Origin: Polaribacter sp.
Lineage (GTDB): Bacteria; Bacteroidota; Bacteroidia; Flavobacteriales; Flavobacteriaceae
DNA length: 59,842 nt
NCBI GenBank assembly: GCA_023254055.1
Contig: JALQYN010000011.1
Location: 1 to 59,842 of the forward strand
Reading direction: 5' to 3'
Numbering within the stretch: position 1 is the first letter of the stretch; each line of letters opens with the position of its first letter. Shown piece by piece: positions 53,554-59,842 of this stretch. Under the pieces are notes generated by a model, which was given only the letters and a program-made list of their open reading frames with translations, had not been told where the DNA came from and did not search any database. The position numbers and the translations under genes were made by a program.

Positions 53554-54469
53554 AATGTATTGCAAAAGAAAGTATCAAAAACACTACTAACACTATATTT
53601 ATTACGAGTTTCTTATGCATTGACTGCAGCCCATTTGCCATAATAATAGTAGATGGAAATAAAAATGTAACGAATTCTGTTCCGTTCTTTTCTTCTACCA
53701 AAGAAATAAATACAATCGCTATTCCTAAATGCAACATCAGCAATACCCAGCTCCTTTTAAATTTATTACTAACAGAAAGCACTTTTCCTGTTCTTAACAG
53801 TAAAGAAACACCTGTGAAAAAAGCAAATGTCATTGCAAATAAGCTATAATAATCGGTTTTGTAAAAGCTTAAATCTACAGTAAAATTCGTATCAAACAAT
53901 TGATAAAAAGTGGTTAAATCATACGTCCAAAACAGGTAGGTGAAATATAAAAAGACCGGTGTAATAAATCCTACTACCGGAATCAACACGGTTCTAATTG
54001 TGATTTTTGCAAAGAAGAAAACAGCCGCATAAAGCAAAACGATATATAGAAGGTAAAAAGGTGAAATTAAAAATAACACCCCTAACCAAAATCCGCTATC
54101 AAACAATTTTTGATATACAATTTTTAAGGTTCTTAAACTATACACTCTTCTAAAAAACAAAAACAACAATAAAAAAGTAAAAACTGTTGAAGTTTCTATA
54201 ATGAACGCATTTAGAAAACCCAATCCAATTACAAAAAGTAAAAATGCAAACGAATTATCTCTTGTTAATTTATTTTTAGAAATGATAAAATTAAACAATA
54301 AAAAAAGCAACAAAAACAAAGGAGTAACCAACAAAAACTTATAAAAGTCTCCGAGATTTATTTCGGCTTTTTTTACCACTATAAAATCCAATAGATAGTA
54401 GATAAAAAAAAGTACCGTAATAAGTATAAAATTTACTGGTTTTGATTTGCCGAAAAAATTGGCTAACAT
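53543..54469 (-). CDS. DUF6427 family integral membrane protein
   Basis: 308 residues with about eight to ten transmembrane helices (for example NFILITVLFFIYYLLDFIV, FLLVTPLFLLLFLLFNFII, VFTFLLLFLFFRRVYSLR). MLANFFGKSKPVNFILITV is the typical start of DUF6427 proteins found in Flavobacteria, often next to upp and DUF6341 as here. Inner membrane; function unknown. Divergent from the DUF6341 gene, whose promoter overlaps its start. Confidence 0.85.
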   Translation of the reverse strand: MLANFFGKSKPVNFILITVLFFIYYLLDFIVVKKAEINLGDFYKFLLVTPLFLLLFLLFNFIISKNKLTRDNSFAFLLFVIGLGFLNAFIIETSTVFTFLLLFLFFRRVYSLRTLKIVYQKLFDSGFWLGVLFLISPFYLLYIVLLYAAVFFFAKITIRTVLIPVVGFITPVFLYFTYLFWTYDLTTFYQLFDTNFTVDLSFYKTDYYSLFAMTFAFFTGVSLLLRTGKVLSVSNKFKRSWVLLMLHLGIAIVFISLVEEKNGTEFVTFLFPSTIIMANGLQSMHKKLVINIVLVVFLILSFAIHFIA

Positions 54470-54489
54470 AATTAGTTTTTATATTTTTG
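54459..54489 (+). promoter_or_regulatory. Full promoter of the DUF6341 gene
   Basis: TTG (54459-54461), a 20-base spacer and TATTTTTG (54482-54489), 21 bases before ATG 54511. The -33 box lies inside the start of the divergent DUF6427 gene. Confidence 0.7.
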
Positions 54490-54510
54490 CAACGTAAAGA
54501 TACTTAAGTT

Positions 54511-54720
54511 ATGATAGCAAGCAATATTTTTAGATTAATTGGTGATTTTTTTACCTGGGCTTTTGGTCCTTTTCAAGCATTACGCTTAAGTGATTTAAGC
54601 TGGTGGGTTTCAAATGTAGTAAACTGGATGTTTTTAGTTGTATTATTAGTATTATTTGCATACTGGATGAAAGAATCTGCACGCTTCAAAAGAGAAGGAA
54701 TCGAAGATTCTGCAGAATAA
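54511..54720 (+). CDS. DUF6341 family small membrane protein
   Basis: 69 residues. MIASNIFRLIGDFFTWAFGPFQALRL followed by a single transmembrane helix (about 35-53, VNWMFLVVLLVLFAYWM) and a charged tail KESARFKREGIEDSAE. This is DUF6341, which in Flavobacteria sits beside upp and DUF6427 and has sometimes been labelled uracil phosphoribosyltransferase by neighbour. Function unknown. trmB begins nine bases later. Confidence 0.85.
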   Translation: MIASNIFRLIGDFFTWAFGPFQALRLSDLSWWVSNVVNWMFLVVLLVLFAYWMKESARFKREGIEDSAE

Positions 54721-54729
54721 TAGTTTACT

Positions 54730-55404
54730 TTGGGAAGCAAAAACAAATTAAAACGTTTTCATGAAAACGAAACGTTTTCTAATGTTGTTCAGCCAAAAAG
54801 AGAAGAAATACTAAATGGTTTTTCTCTTAAGGGTAAATGGAATACTTTTTTCAAAAACGACAACCCAATTGTTTTAGAACTTGGTTGTGGCAAAGGAGAA
54901 TATACCATTGCACTTGCACAAAAAAATCCTGACAAAAATTTTATCGGAATTGATATTAAAGGTGCTCGCTTTTGGCGTGGTGCAAAAACGGCTTTAGAAG
55001 AAAACTTAACAAATGTTGGTTTTATTAGAACTCAAATAGAATTGATTAGCGAACTATTTGCAGAAAATGAAGTTGATGAAATTTGGATTACGTTTCCTGA
55101 CCCTCAAATTAAATACAAACGCACAAAACATCGTTTAACCAATTCAGACTTCTTAAAAAAGTACCATCATATTTTAAAAGAAAATGGTGTGGTAAATTTA
55201 AAAACTGATAGTGAGTTTATGCACGGGTATACCTTAGGATTATTGCATGGTGAAGGACATGAAATACTGCATGCAAATCACGATGTGTATAAAAACACCT
55301 ATTCTCCAGAAGAGGTAATTGGAACGCAAACCTTTTACGAAAAACAGTATTTAGAAAAAGGAAAACCCATCACTTTTATTAAATTTAGAATTAAATACAA
55401 CTAA
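54730..55404 (+). CDS. trmB: tRNA (guanine46-N7)-methyltransferase
   Basis: 224 residues from TTG 54730. NPIVLELGCGKGEYTIALAQKNPDKNFIGIDIKGARFWRGAKTA is the SAM-binding core; IWITFPDPQIKYKRTKHRLTNSDFLKKY holds the catalytic-site DPxxKxxHxxxR pattern. TrmB makes m7G46 in the variable loop of tRNA. TTG is the only start that gives full length. It is probably cotranscribed with DUF6341 and the alkyltransferase-like gene. Confidence 0.94.
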   Translation: MGSKNKLKRFHENETFSNVVQPKREEILNGFSLKGKWNTFFKNDNPIVLELGCGKGEYTIALAQKNPDKNFIGIDIKGARFWRGAKTALEENLTNVGFIRTQIELISELFAENEVDEIWITFPDPQIKYKRTKHRLTNSDFLKKYHHILKENGVVNLKTDSEFMHGYTLGLLHGEGHEILHANHDVYKNTYSPEEVIGTQTFYEKQYLEKGKPITFIKFRIKYN

Positions 55405-55410
55405 TTCTAA

Positions 55411-55746
55411 ATGAGTTCTTCAGATAATTTTTTTGACAACGTATACAAAATTGCTCGATTAATTCCCTACGGAAGAGTTACAAGTTATGGGGCCATTGCC
55501 ACCTATCTTGGCGCAACTCGTTCTGCGAGAATGGTTGGATGGGCAATGAACAATTCTCACAATCAAAAAGAAGAAGTTCCTGCACATAGAGTTGTTAATA
55601 GAAAAGGATTACTTACAGGAAAACATCATTTTGATGGCACAAACTTAATGCAACAATTACTAGAAAGTGAAGGGATTGTTGTTGTCGACAATCAAATTCA
55701 AGATTTTCAAAAAGCGTTTTGGAATCCGAGTGAAGAGTTGTCATAA
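55411..55746 (+). CDS. Alkyltransferase-like protein (MGMT without active-site cysteine)
   Basis: 111 residues. MSSSDNFFDNVYKIARLIPYGRVTSYGAIATYLGATRSARMVGWAMN is the MGMT C-terminal DNA-binding domain, but the active-site motif reads PAHRVVNRKG, with Ala where PCHR has Cys. ATL proteins bind O6-alkylguanine and hand it to nucleotide excision repair. It follows trmB by six bases, so they share a transcript. The window also has an active ogt (28866). Confidence 0.93.
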   Translation: MSSSDNFFDNVYKIARLIPYGRVTSYGAIATYLGATRSARMVGWAMNNSHNQKEEVPAHRVVNRKGLLTGKHHFDGTNLMQQLLESEGIVVVDNQIQDFQKAFWNPSEELS

Positions 55747-55809
55747 ATTCAACTTATCTATCCATCGATAAACAAACTATAACTTCTTTATTATCTAAAC
55801 TCTATACAC

Positions 55810-55817
55810 TATATTTG
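55810..55817 (+). promoter_or_regulatory. -7 element TATATTTG of the Mrp gene
   Basis: TATATTTG, 33 bases before the ATG at 55851. Confidence 0.55.
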
Positions 55818-55850
55818 TAGTTTAGAATTAATCCTAATTAAAATCGTAAG

Positions 55851-56981
55851 ATGAGCTTTAAAAAGCAAGATATATACAAAGCATTAGAAACTATTACTGC
55901 ACCTGGAGAAGGTAAAAGCTTAGTTGAAAATGAAAACATTACAAACGTTGTAACTTTTGGCAACGAAGTAATTGTTGATGTTACCATTAACAATCCGTCT
56001 TTACAAGCTAAAAAAAGAGTTGAAAGTGAAATTATCAATACCCTTCGCTTAAAAGTTAGTGAAGATGTGATGGTAAAAGTAAATGTAAAAGCTGTAGTTC
56101 CAAAGAAAGAAAATCCAAATCAAATCAAAGGAAAGGAAATTCCGAATATTAAAAATATCATTGCTGTTGCTTCCGGAAAAGGTGGCGTTGGAAAATCAAC
56201 CATCACAGCAAATACTGCTATTACATTAGCAAAAATGGGTTTTAGTGTTGGCGTTTTAGACGCAGATGTTTATGGGCCCTCTATGCATTTAATGTTTGAT
56301 GTAGAAAAAGAAAAACCATTATCTGTAAATGTAAATGGGCGTTCTAAAATGAAACCTGTAGAAAATTATGGGGTAAAATTATTGTCTTTAGGTTTTTTTA
56401 CAAATCCTAATCAAGCAGTAATTTGGCGTGGACCGATGGCTTCAAAAGCTTTAAATCAATTGATTTTTGATGCTGATTGGGGTGAATTGGATTTTTTATT
56501 GATTGATTTGCCTCCAGGAACTGGAGATGTACATTTGTCAATTGTACAAGCCTTACCAATCAATGGTGCAATGATTGTGAGTACACCACAAAATATTGCT
56601 TTAGCGGATGCTAAAAAAGGAGTTGCAATGTTTCAACAAGAAAGCATCAATGTTCCTGTGTTGGGAATTATTGAAAACATGGCCTATTTTACACCTGAAG
56701 AATTACCAAACAACAAATATTATATTTTTGGAAATGGTGGAGCAAAAAATTTAGCAGAAGATATCAAGACTCAATTTTTAGGTGAAATTCCTTTAGTGCA
56801 AAGTATTCGAGAAGCTGGTGATGTTGGCCATCCTGTAGCATTACAAACAAACACACCTCTAGAAAAAGCTTTTTCTGACACCACTAAAGAAATGCTATCT
56901 CAGTTAGTAAAACGAAACGAAAATTTGCCACCAACAGAAATTGTTAGAATAACAACAATGAGTGGTTGTAGCACAAAATAA
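55851..56981 (+). CDS. apbC: Mrp/ApbC (NBP35-like) iron-sulfur carrier ATPase
   Basis: 376 residues. An N-terminal MIP18/DUF59 domain (about 1-90, DIYKALETITAPGEGKSLVE) precedes the P-loop ATPase: NIIAVASGKGGVGKSTITANTAI with the deviant Walker A (GKGGVGKS), DLPPGTGDVHLSIVQALP (Walker B), and VLGIIENMAYF. It carries and inserts Fe-S clusters. The CxxC dimer-site cysteines typical of Mrp are not evident in the middle part; the C terminus has SGCSTK. The adjacent NifU-like gene, five bases downstream, fits the same pathway. Confidence 0.94.
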   Translation: MSFKKQDIYKALETITAPGEGKSLVENENITNVVTFGNEVIVDVTINNPSLQAKKRVESEIINTLRLKVSEDVMVKVNVKAVVPKKENPNQIKGKEIPNIKNIIAVASGKGGVGKSTITANTAITLAKMGFSVGVLDADVYGPSMHLMFDVEKEKPLSVNVNGRSKMKPVENYGVKLLSLGFFTNPNQAVIWRGPMASKALNQLIFDADWGELDFLLIDLPPGTGDVHLSIVQALPINGAMIVSTPQNIALADAKKGVAMFQQESINVPVLGIIENMAYFTPEELPNNKYYIFGNGGAKNLAEDIKTQFLGEIPLVQSIREAGDVGHPVALQTNTPLEKAFSDTTKEMLSQLVKRNENLPPTEIVRITTMSGCSTK

Positions 56982-56986
56982 AAGTT

Positions 56987-57223
56987 ATGACAGTACAAGA
57001 AACGCTTGCGAATGTTGAAAAAGCTTTAGAAGAAATTCGCCCTTTTTTATTAAGTGATGGCGGAAACATAAAGCTATTATCTATAGAAGATACAACAGTA
57101 AAAGTACAATTAGAAGGTGCTTGTATTGGGTGTTCTGTCAATCAAATGACATTAAAGAATGGTGTTGAAGCAACCATTAAAAAATATGCTCCACAAATTG
57201 AAAAAGTAGTGAATGTAGACTAG
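56987..57223 (+). CDS. NifU-like C-terminal domain protein (iron-sulfur scaffold)
   Basis: 78 residues. ALEEIRPFLLSDGGNIKLLSIED and VQLEGACIGCSVNQMTLKNGVEATIKKYAPQIEKVV are the NifU C-terminal domain with the cluster-binding CxxC (ACIGCS). It could hold a transient Fe-S cluster and pass it to the neighbouring Mrp ATPase, which is expected to load it. Alone in the family it is about 75-80 residues, as in other NfuA-like short forms. Confidence 0.93.
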   Translation: MTVQETLANVEKALEEIRPFLLSDGGNIKLLSIEDTTVKVQLEGACIGCSVNQMTLKNGVEATIKKYAPQIEKVVNVD

Positions 57224-57285
57224 CTGATAAAAATCAGTTTTTTAAAATTTTACAAGCGTTATTTTTACATGATTTTTTTTAAGTA

Positions 57286-58341
57286 ATGATTACAACAGAT
57301 ATATTAATTATTGGTGCAGGCCCAACCGGATTGTTTACCGTTTTTGAAGCAGGATTATTAAAACTAAGATGTCATTTAATTGACGCATTACCACAAGCTG
57401 GTGGTCAATGTTCAGAAATTTATCCTAAAAAACCAATCTATGACATCCCTGGATTCCCAGAGATTTTGGCTGGAGATTTAACAACAAATTTATTAGAACA
57501 GTGCAAACAGTTTGAGCCTGGTTTTACGTTAGGAGAGCGAGCTGAAACTATAGAAAAACAAGAAGACGGGAGTTTTATTGTTACCACCAACAAAGGCACA
57601 AAGCACAAAGCACCAATTGTAGCAATTGCAGGAGGGTTAGGTAGTTTTGAGCCAAGAAAGCCGCCGATTCCAAACATTGCAAACTTCGAAGACAAAGGAG
57701 TAGAATATATGATTCGTGAACCAGAGTTGTATAGAGATAAAAAAGTGGTCATTGCAGGTGGTGGAGATTCTGCTTTAGATTGGTCTATTTTTTTAACAGA
57801 TATTGCTAAATCTGTAACCTTGGTTCATAGAAGAAATGAATTTAGAGGCGCTTTAGATTCTGTTGAAAAAGTACAAGAATTAAAAGATGCTGGAAAAATT
57901 AACTTAATTACTCCAGCAGAAATCTCAGGAGTTGTAGGAGATAATCATATTACCGGAGTTGTTATTTCTAAAAATAATGAAGATGAGTACGTTTTAGAAA
58001 CCGATCATTTTATTCCGCTTTTTGGATTGGCACCAAAACTAGGGCCTATTGCAAATTGGGGATTAGAAATAGAGAAAAACGCAATCAAAGTAAATAATGC
58101 GCTAGATTATCAAACCAACATTCCAGGAATATATGCTATTGGAGATGTTAACACTTATCCAGGTAAATTGAAATTAATTTTATGTGGATTTCATGAAGCT
58201 ACTTTAATGTGTCAAAGTGCTTTTCAACGTATTTTTCCAGACAAAAAGTATGTAATGAAATATACTACAGTTGGTGGTGTTGATGGTTTTGATGGCACCA
58301 GAAAAGAAGCACCTAAAGCCGTTGTTAAATCTATAGATTAA
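57286..58341 (+). CDS. Ferredoxin--NADP(+) reductase, thioredoxin-reductase-like
   Basis: 351 residues. ITTDILIIGAGPTGLFTVFEAGLLKLRCHLIDAL is the FAD-binding GxGxxG start; KVVIAGGGDSALDWSIFL (GGGxSA, NADPH site); and IPGIYAIGDVNTYPGKLKLILCGFHEATLM completes the FAD domain. There is no CxxC between the domains as in thioredoxin reductase, and the C-terminal extension is that of TrxR-like ferredoxin reductases (Bacillus YumC type). Its stop overlaps the ferredoxin start, so both form an electron-transfer pair. Confidence 0.92.
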   Translation: MITTDILIIGAGPTGLFTVFEAGLLKLRCHLIDALPQAGGQCSEIYPKKPIYDIPGFPEILAGDLTTNLLEQCKQFEPGFTLGERAETIEKQEDGSFIVTTNKGTKHKAPIVAIAGGLGSFEPRKPPIPNIANFEDKGVEYMIREPELYRDKKVVIAGGGDSALDWSIFLTDIAKSVTLVHRRNEFRGALDSVEKVQELKDAGKINLITPAEISGVVGDNHITGVVISKNNEDEYVLETDHFIPLFGLAPKLGPIANWGLEIEKNAIKVNNALDYQTNIPGIYAIGDVNTYPGKLKLILCGFHEATLMCQSAFQRIFPDKKYVMKYTTVGGVDGFDGTRKEAPKAVVKSID

Positions 58342-58673
58342 TGGAACAAGATGTTATCCTAAAAATAACAGATCGTGATGGAGTTTTACACGAAATAGAA
58401 GCACCGACTGATATGGCTATGAACTTAATGGAAGTTATTCGTTCTTACGAGTTAGCTCCAGAAGGAACTATTGGTGTTTGTGGTGGAATGGCCATGTGTG
58501 CATCTTGTCAATGCTATGTTAAATCTGATCATGAACTACCAGAAATGGGCATTGATGAAGACATGATGTTAGCTGAAGCTTTTCATGTAAAAGACAATAG
58601 CAGATTAGGTTGTCAAATTCCGATTACTCAAGAACTTGACGGACTCGAAGTAGAACTCGCTCCTGAAAGTTAA
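58341..58673 (+). CDS. [2Fe-2S] ferredoxin
   Basis: 110 residues. GTIGVCGGMAMCASCQCYVKSD holds the cluster ligands C-x5-C-x2-C (with the fourth Cys at RLGCQIPITQEL), the adrenodoxin/Isc-Fdx-type pattern. The ATG overlaps the stop of the reductase gene (TTAATGG), so the two proteins are made together, and the reductase is its likely electron donor. Acceptors may be Fe-S assembly or the downstream aromatic pathway. Confidence 0.93.
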   Translation: MEQDVILKITDRDGVLHEIEAPTDMAMNLMEVIRSYELAPEGTIGVCGGMAMCASCQCYVKSDHELPEMGIDEDMMLAEAFHVKDNSRLGCQIPITQELDGLEVELAPES

Positions 58674-58692
58674 AAATCACTAAAACTTTCTG

Positions 58693-58700
58693 TATATTTG
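58693..58700 (+). promoter_or_regulatory. -7 element TATATTTG upstream of hmgA
   Basis: TATATTTG at 58693-58700. The predicted transcript begins near 58706, with a TAGAGC/GCTCTA inverted pair just after it, and runs 185 bases before the hmgA start. Confidence 0.5.
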
Positions 58701-58728
58701 TAGAGCAAGCAACTAAAAAGCTCTAAAT

Positions 58729-58785
58729 ATGTATGCAAACTTACTAGCACACTTAAAGTTTTTGATAAAACGCAATCCTGAATGA
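58729..58785 (+). CDS. Possible 18-residue leader peptide upstream of hmgA
   Basis: ATG 58729 to TGA 58785 encodes MYANLLAHLKFLIKRNPE, the first frame after the predicted start of transcription. The peptide has a basic-hydrophobic make-up. It could be a translated leader or chance. No codon run for a single amino acid stands out, so it is not a classical attenuator. Confidence 0.25.
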   Translation: MYANLLAHLKFLIKRNPE

Positions 58786-58796
58786 TTGATTCAGTT

Positions 58797-58878
58797 CTGA
58801 CATTCTACACTTGATGCAGAATCTCATTTAAGAATGAAACAATTACTAACAAGATTCCTGTTTTCATAGGAATAACAA
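58797..58878. repeat. Degenerate palindromic repeat upstream of hmgA
   Basis: TGACATTCTACACTTGATGC, then AGAATCTCATT and a run ending ATTCCTGTTTTCATAGGAAT (58853-58872, six-base stem). It resembles the GTCATTCTG...AGGAATGACAAA repeats widespread in Bacteroidetes but is decayed. It occupies most of the 217-base gap before hmgA. Confidence 0.55.
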
Positions 58879-58890
58879 ATTCAAAAAATT

Positions 58891-59842
58891 ATGCCCTTTT
58901 ATCATCAATTAGGAAAAATACCACCAAAACGCCATACTCAATTTAGAAAAGCGAATGGCGATTTATATTACGAGCAACTTTTTGGAACTGTAGGGTTCGA
59001 CGGAATGTCTACCAATAGTTATCATGAGCAAAGACCAACACAGGTAAAGGAAATTAAAAACCAATACAGTGTTAAACCTAAAGTTGCTAAAGAAAACAAT
59101 ATTCAGTCGTATCGTTTAAGAGGTTTTCAAGTTGCACCTCAAGATGATTTTTTAGAAAGCAGAAAAATTGTGTTGACAAATTCAGATTGTCATATCGCAT
59201 TAGCGGCTCCAAGAAAATCTACTACTGATTATTTTTATAAAAATACAGATTCTGATGAAATGATTTTCATCCATAGAGGAACTGGAAAACTAAGAACCAT
59301 CTATGGAAATTTAGATTTTAAATATGGTGATTATTTAATCATTCCAAGAGGAATTATTTATAAAATAGATTTCGACACAGAAGACAATCGTTTGTTTATT
59401 GTAGAATCTCATTCGCCAATATACACTCCAAAACAATATAGAAACTGGTTCGGGCAGTTATTAGAACATGCTCCATTTTGTGAGCGAGATATTCGCCGCC
59501 CTTATGAATTAGAAACCAATAACGAAAAAGGAGATTTCATCATCAAAGTAAAAAAGAAAGATGAAATTTTTGACATGGTCTATGCAACGCATCCTTTCGA
59601 TGTAGTTGGTTATGATGGATTTAATTATCCATATGCCTTATCAATTCATGATTTCGAACCTATTACGGGTAGAATTCACCAACCACCACCAGTACATCAA
59701 ACTTTTGAAACCAATGCCTTTGTAATTTGCAGCTTTGTACCGCGTTTGTATGATTACCATCCAGATGCAATTCCTGCTCCATACAACCATAGTAATATAG
59801 ATGCTGATGAAGTATTGTATTATGTAGATGGTGATTTTATGA
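58891..59842 (+). CDS. hmgA: Homogentisate 1,2-dioxygenase, 3' end beyond the window
   Basis: The first 317 codons are present; no stop is reached. MPFYHQLGKIPPKRHTQFRK and YYEQLFGTVGFDGMSTNSYHEQ open the chain, and later GDYLIIPRGIIYKIDF, FVESHSPIYTPKQYRNWFGQLLEHAPFCERDIRRP and FEPITGRIHQPPPVHQTFET match the homogentisate dioxygenase cupin fold (conserved HQPPPVHQTF). The enzyme uses Fe(II) and oxygen to open the ring of homogentisate, in tyrosine and phenylalanine breakdown. Iron ligands (His, Glu, His) lie mostly beyond the visible part. Full length in this group is about 385 residues. Confidence 0.93.
   Translation, partial: MPFYHQLGKIPPKRHTQFRKANGDLYYEQLFGTVGFDGMSTNSYHEQRPTQVKEIKNQYSVKPKVAKENNIQSYRLRGFQVAPQDDFLESRKIVLTNSDCHIALAAPRKSTTDYFYKNTDSDEMIFIHRGTGKLRTIYGNLDFKYGDYLIIPRGIIYKIDFDTEDNRLFIVESHSPIYTPKQYRNWFGQLLEHAPFCERDIRRPYELETNNEKGDFIIKVKKKDEIFDMVYATHPFDVVGYDGFNYPYALSIHDFEPITGRIHQPPPVHQTFETNAFVICSFVPRLYDYHPDAIPAPYNHSNIDADEVLYYVDGDFM

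Overview
The window looks like chromosome from a marine member of the Flavobacteriaceae (Polaribacter/Tenacibaculum-like). The evidence is a very AT-rich sequence, TAnnTTTG promoter elements instead of sigma70 -10 boxes, and almost no Shine-Dalgarno sequences. Family content points the same way: eukaryote-type glutamine synthetase beside GSIII, a GH16 glucanase with a type IX secretion tail, a THC0290_0291-type outer membrane protein, and DUF6165, DUF6427, DUF6341 and DUF5522 proteins. It is mostly core genome. I see no prophage, insertion sequence, CRISPR array or classical defence island.

Layout. 1-1480: an FtsY-like remnant, then infC-rpmI-rplT, with infC apparently starting at a rare AUA. 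1520-5630: a membrane protein, an intergenic region with palindromes and a candidate small RNA, prfA, two lipoproteins, and purM. 5709-9096: two divergent glutamine synthetases sharing a regulatory region with three ACCCCT half-sites. 9150-12872: Ca/Na antiporter, small proteins, tRNA-Arg(ACG), and a secreted M28 peptidase. 12955-15650 (minus): tpiA-prmA-clpS group and a TlpA-like lipoprotein. 15787-19322: pyrF, GH16 glucanase, DUF5522, DUF4136. 19489-22920: fused isobutyryl-CoA mutase IcmF. 23251-23992: an 11-cysteine, 34-residue peptide followed by a SigZ-like ECF sigma factor with a cysteine tail; I consider this pair the most interesting novelty. 24095-29387: rsmG, a desaturase, an aminotransferase, an aspartyl protease, tatD, and ogt carrying an in-frame repeat insertion. 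29419-33767: outer membrane proteins and a small membrane protein. 33845-41523: glyS, a methyltransferase, comF, a lipoprotein, an outer membrane protein, cystathionine synthase, DinB, and an ArsC-like protein. 41650-46579: hydrolase lipoprotein, DUF6165, an acidic protein, tdk-alr-mscL. 46602-51682 (minus): MOSC, GH3-like, M23 peptidase, nadD, gmk, yicC. 51838-58673: glycosyltransferase 9, upp, DUF6427, DUF6341, trmB, an alkyltransferase-like protein, Mrp/ApbC, NifU-like, ferredoxin reductase, and ferredoxin. 58891-end: homogentisate dioxygenase, cut by the window edge.

Themes. Nitrogen assimilation is represented by both glutamine synthetases. Laminarin-type glucan use is represented by GH16. 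Acyl-CoA and aromatic catabolism is represented by IcmF and HmgA, and iron-sulfur and electron transfer by Mrp, NifU, reductase and ferredoxin. Five or so dispersed palindromic repeats (GTCATT/GTCAnTTCGA type) lie between genes, and one lies inside the ogt coding sequence. Assignments rest on reading motifs by eye; no database search was run.
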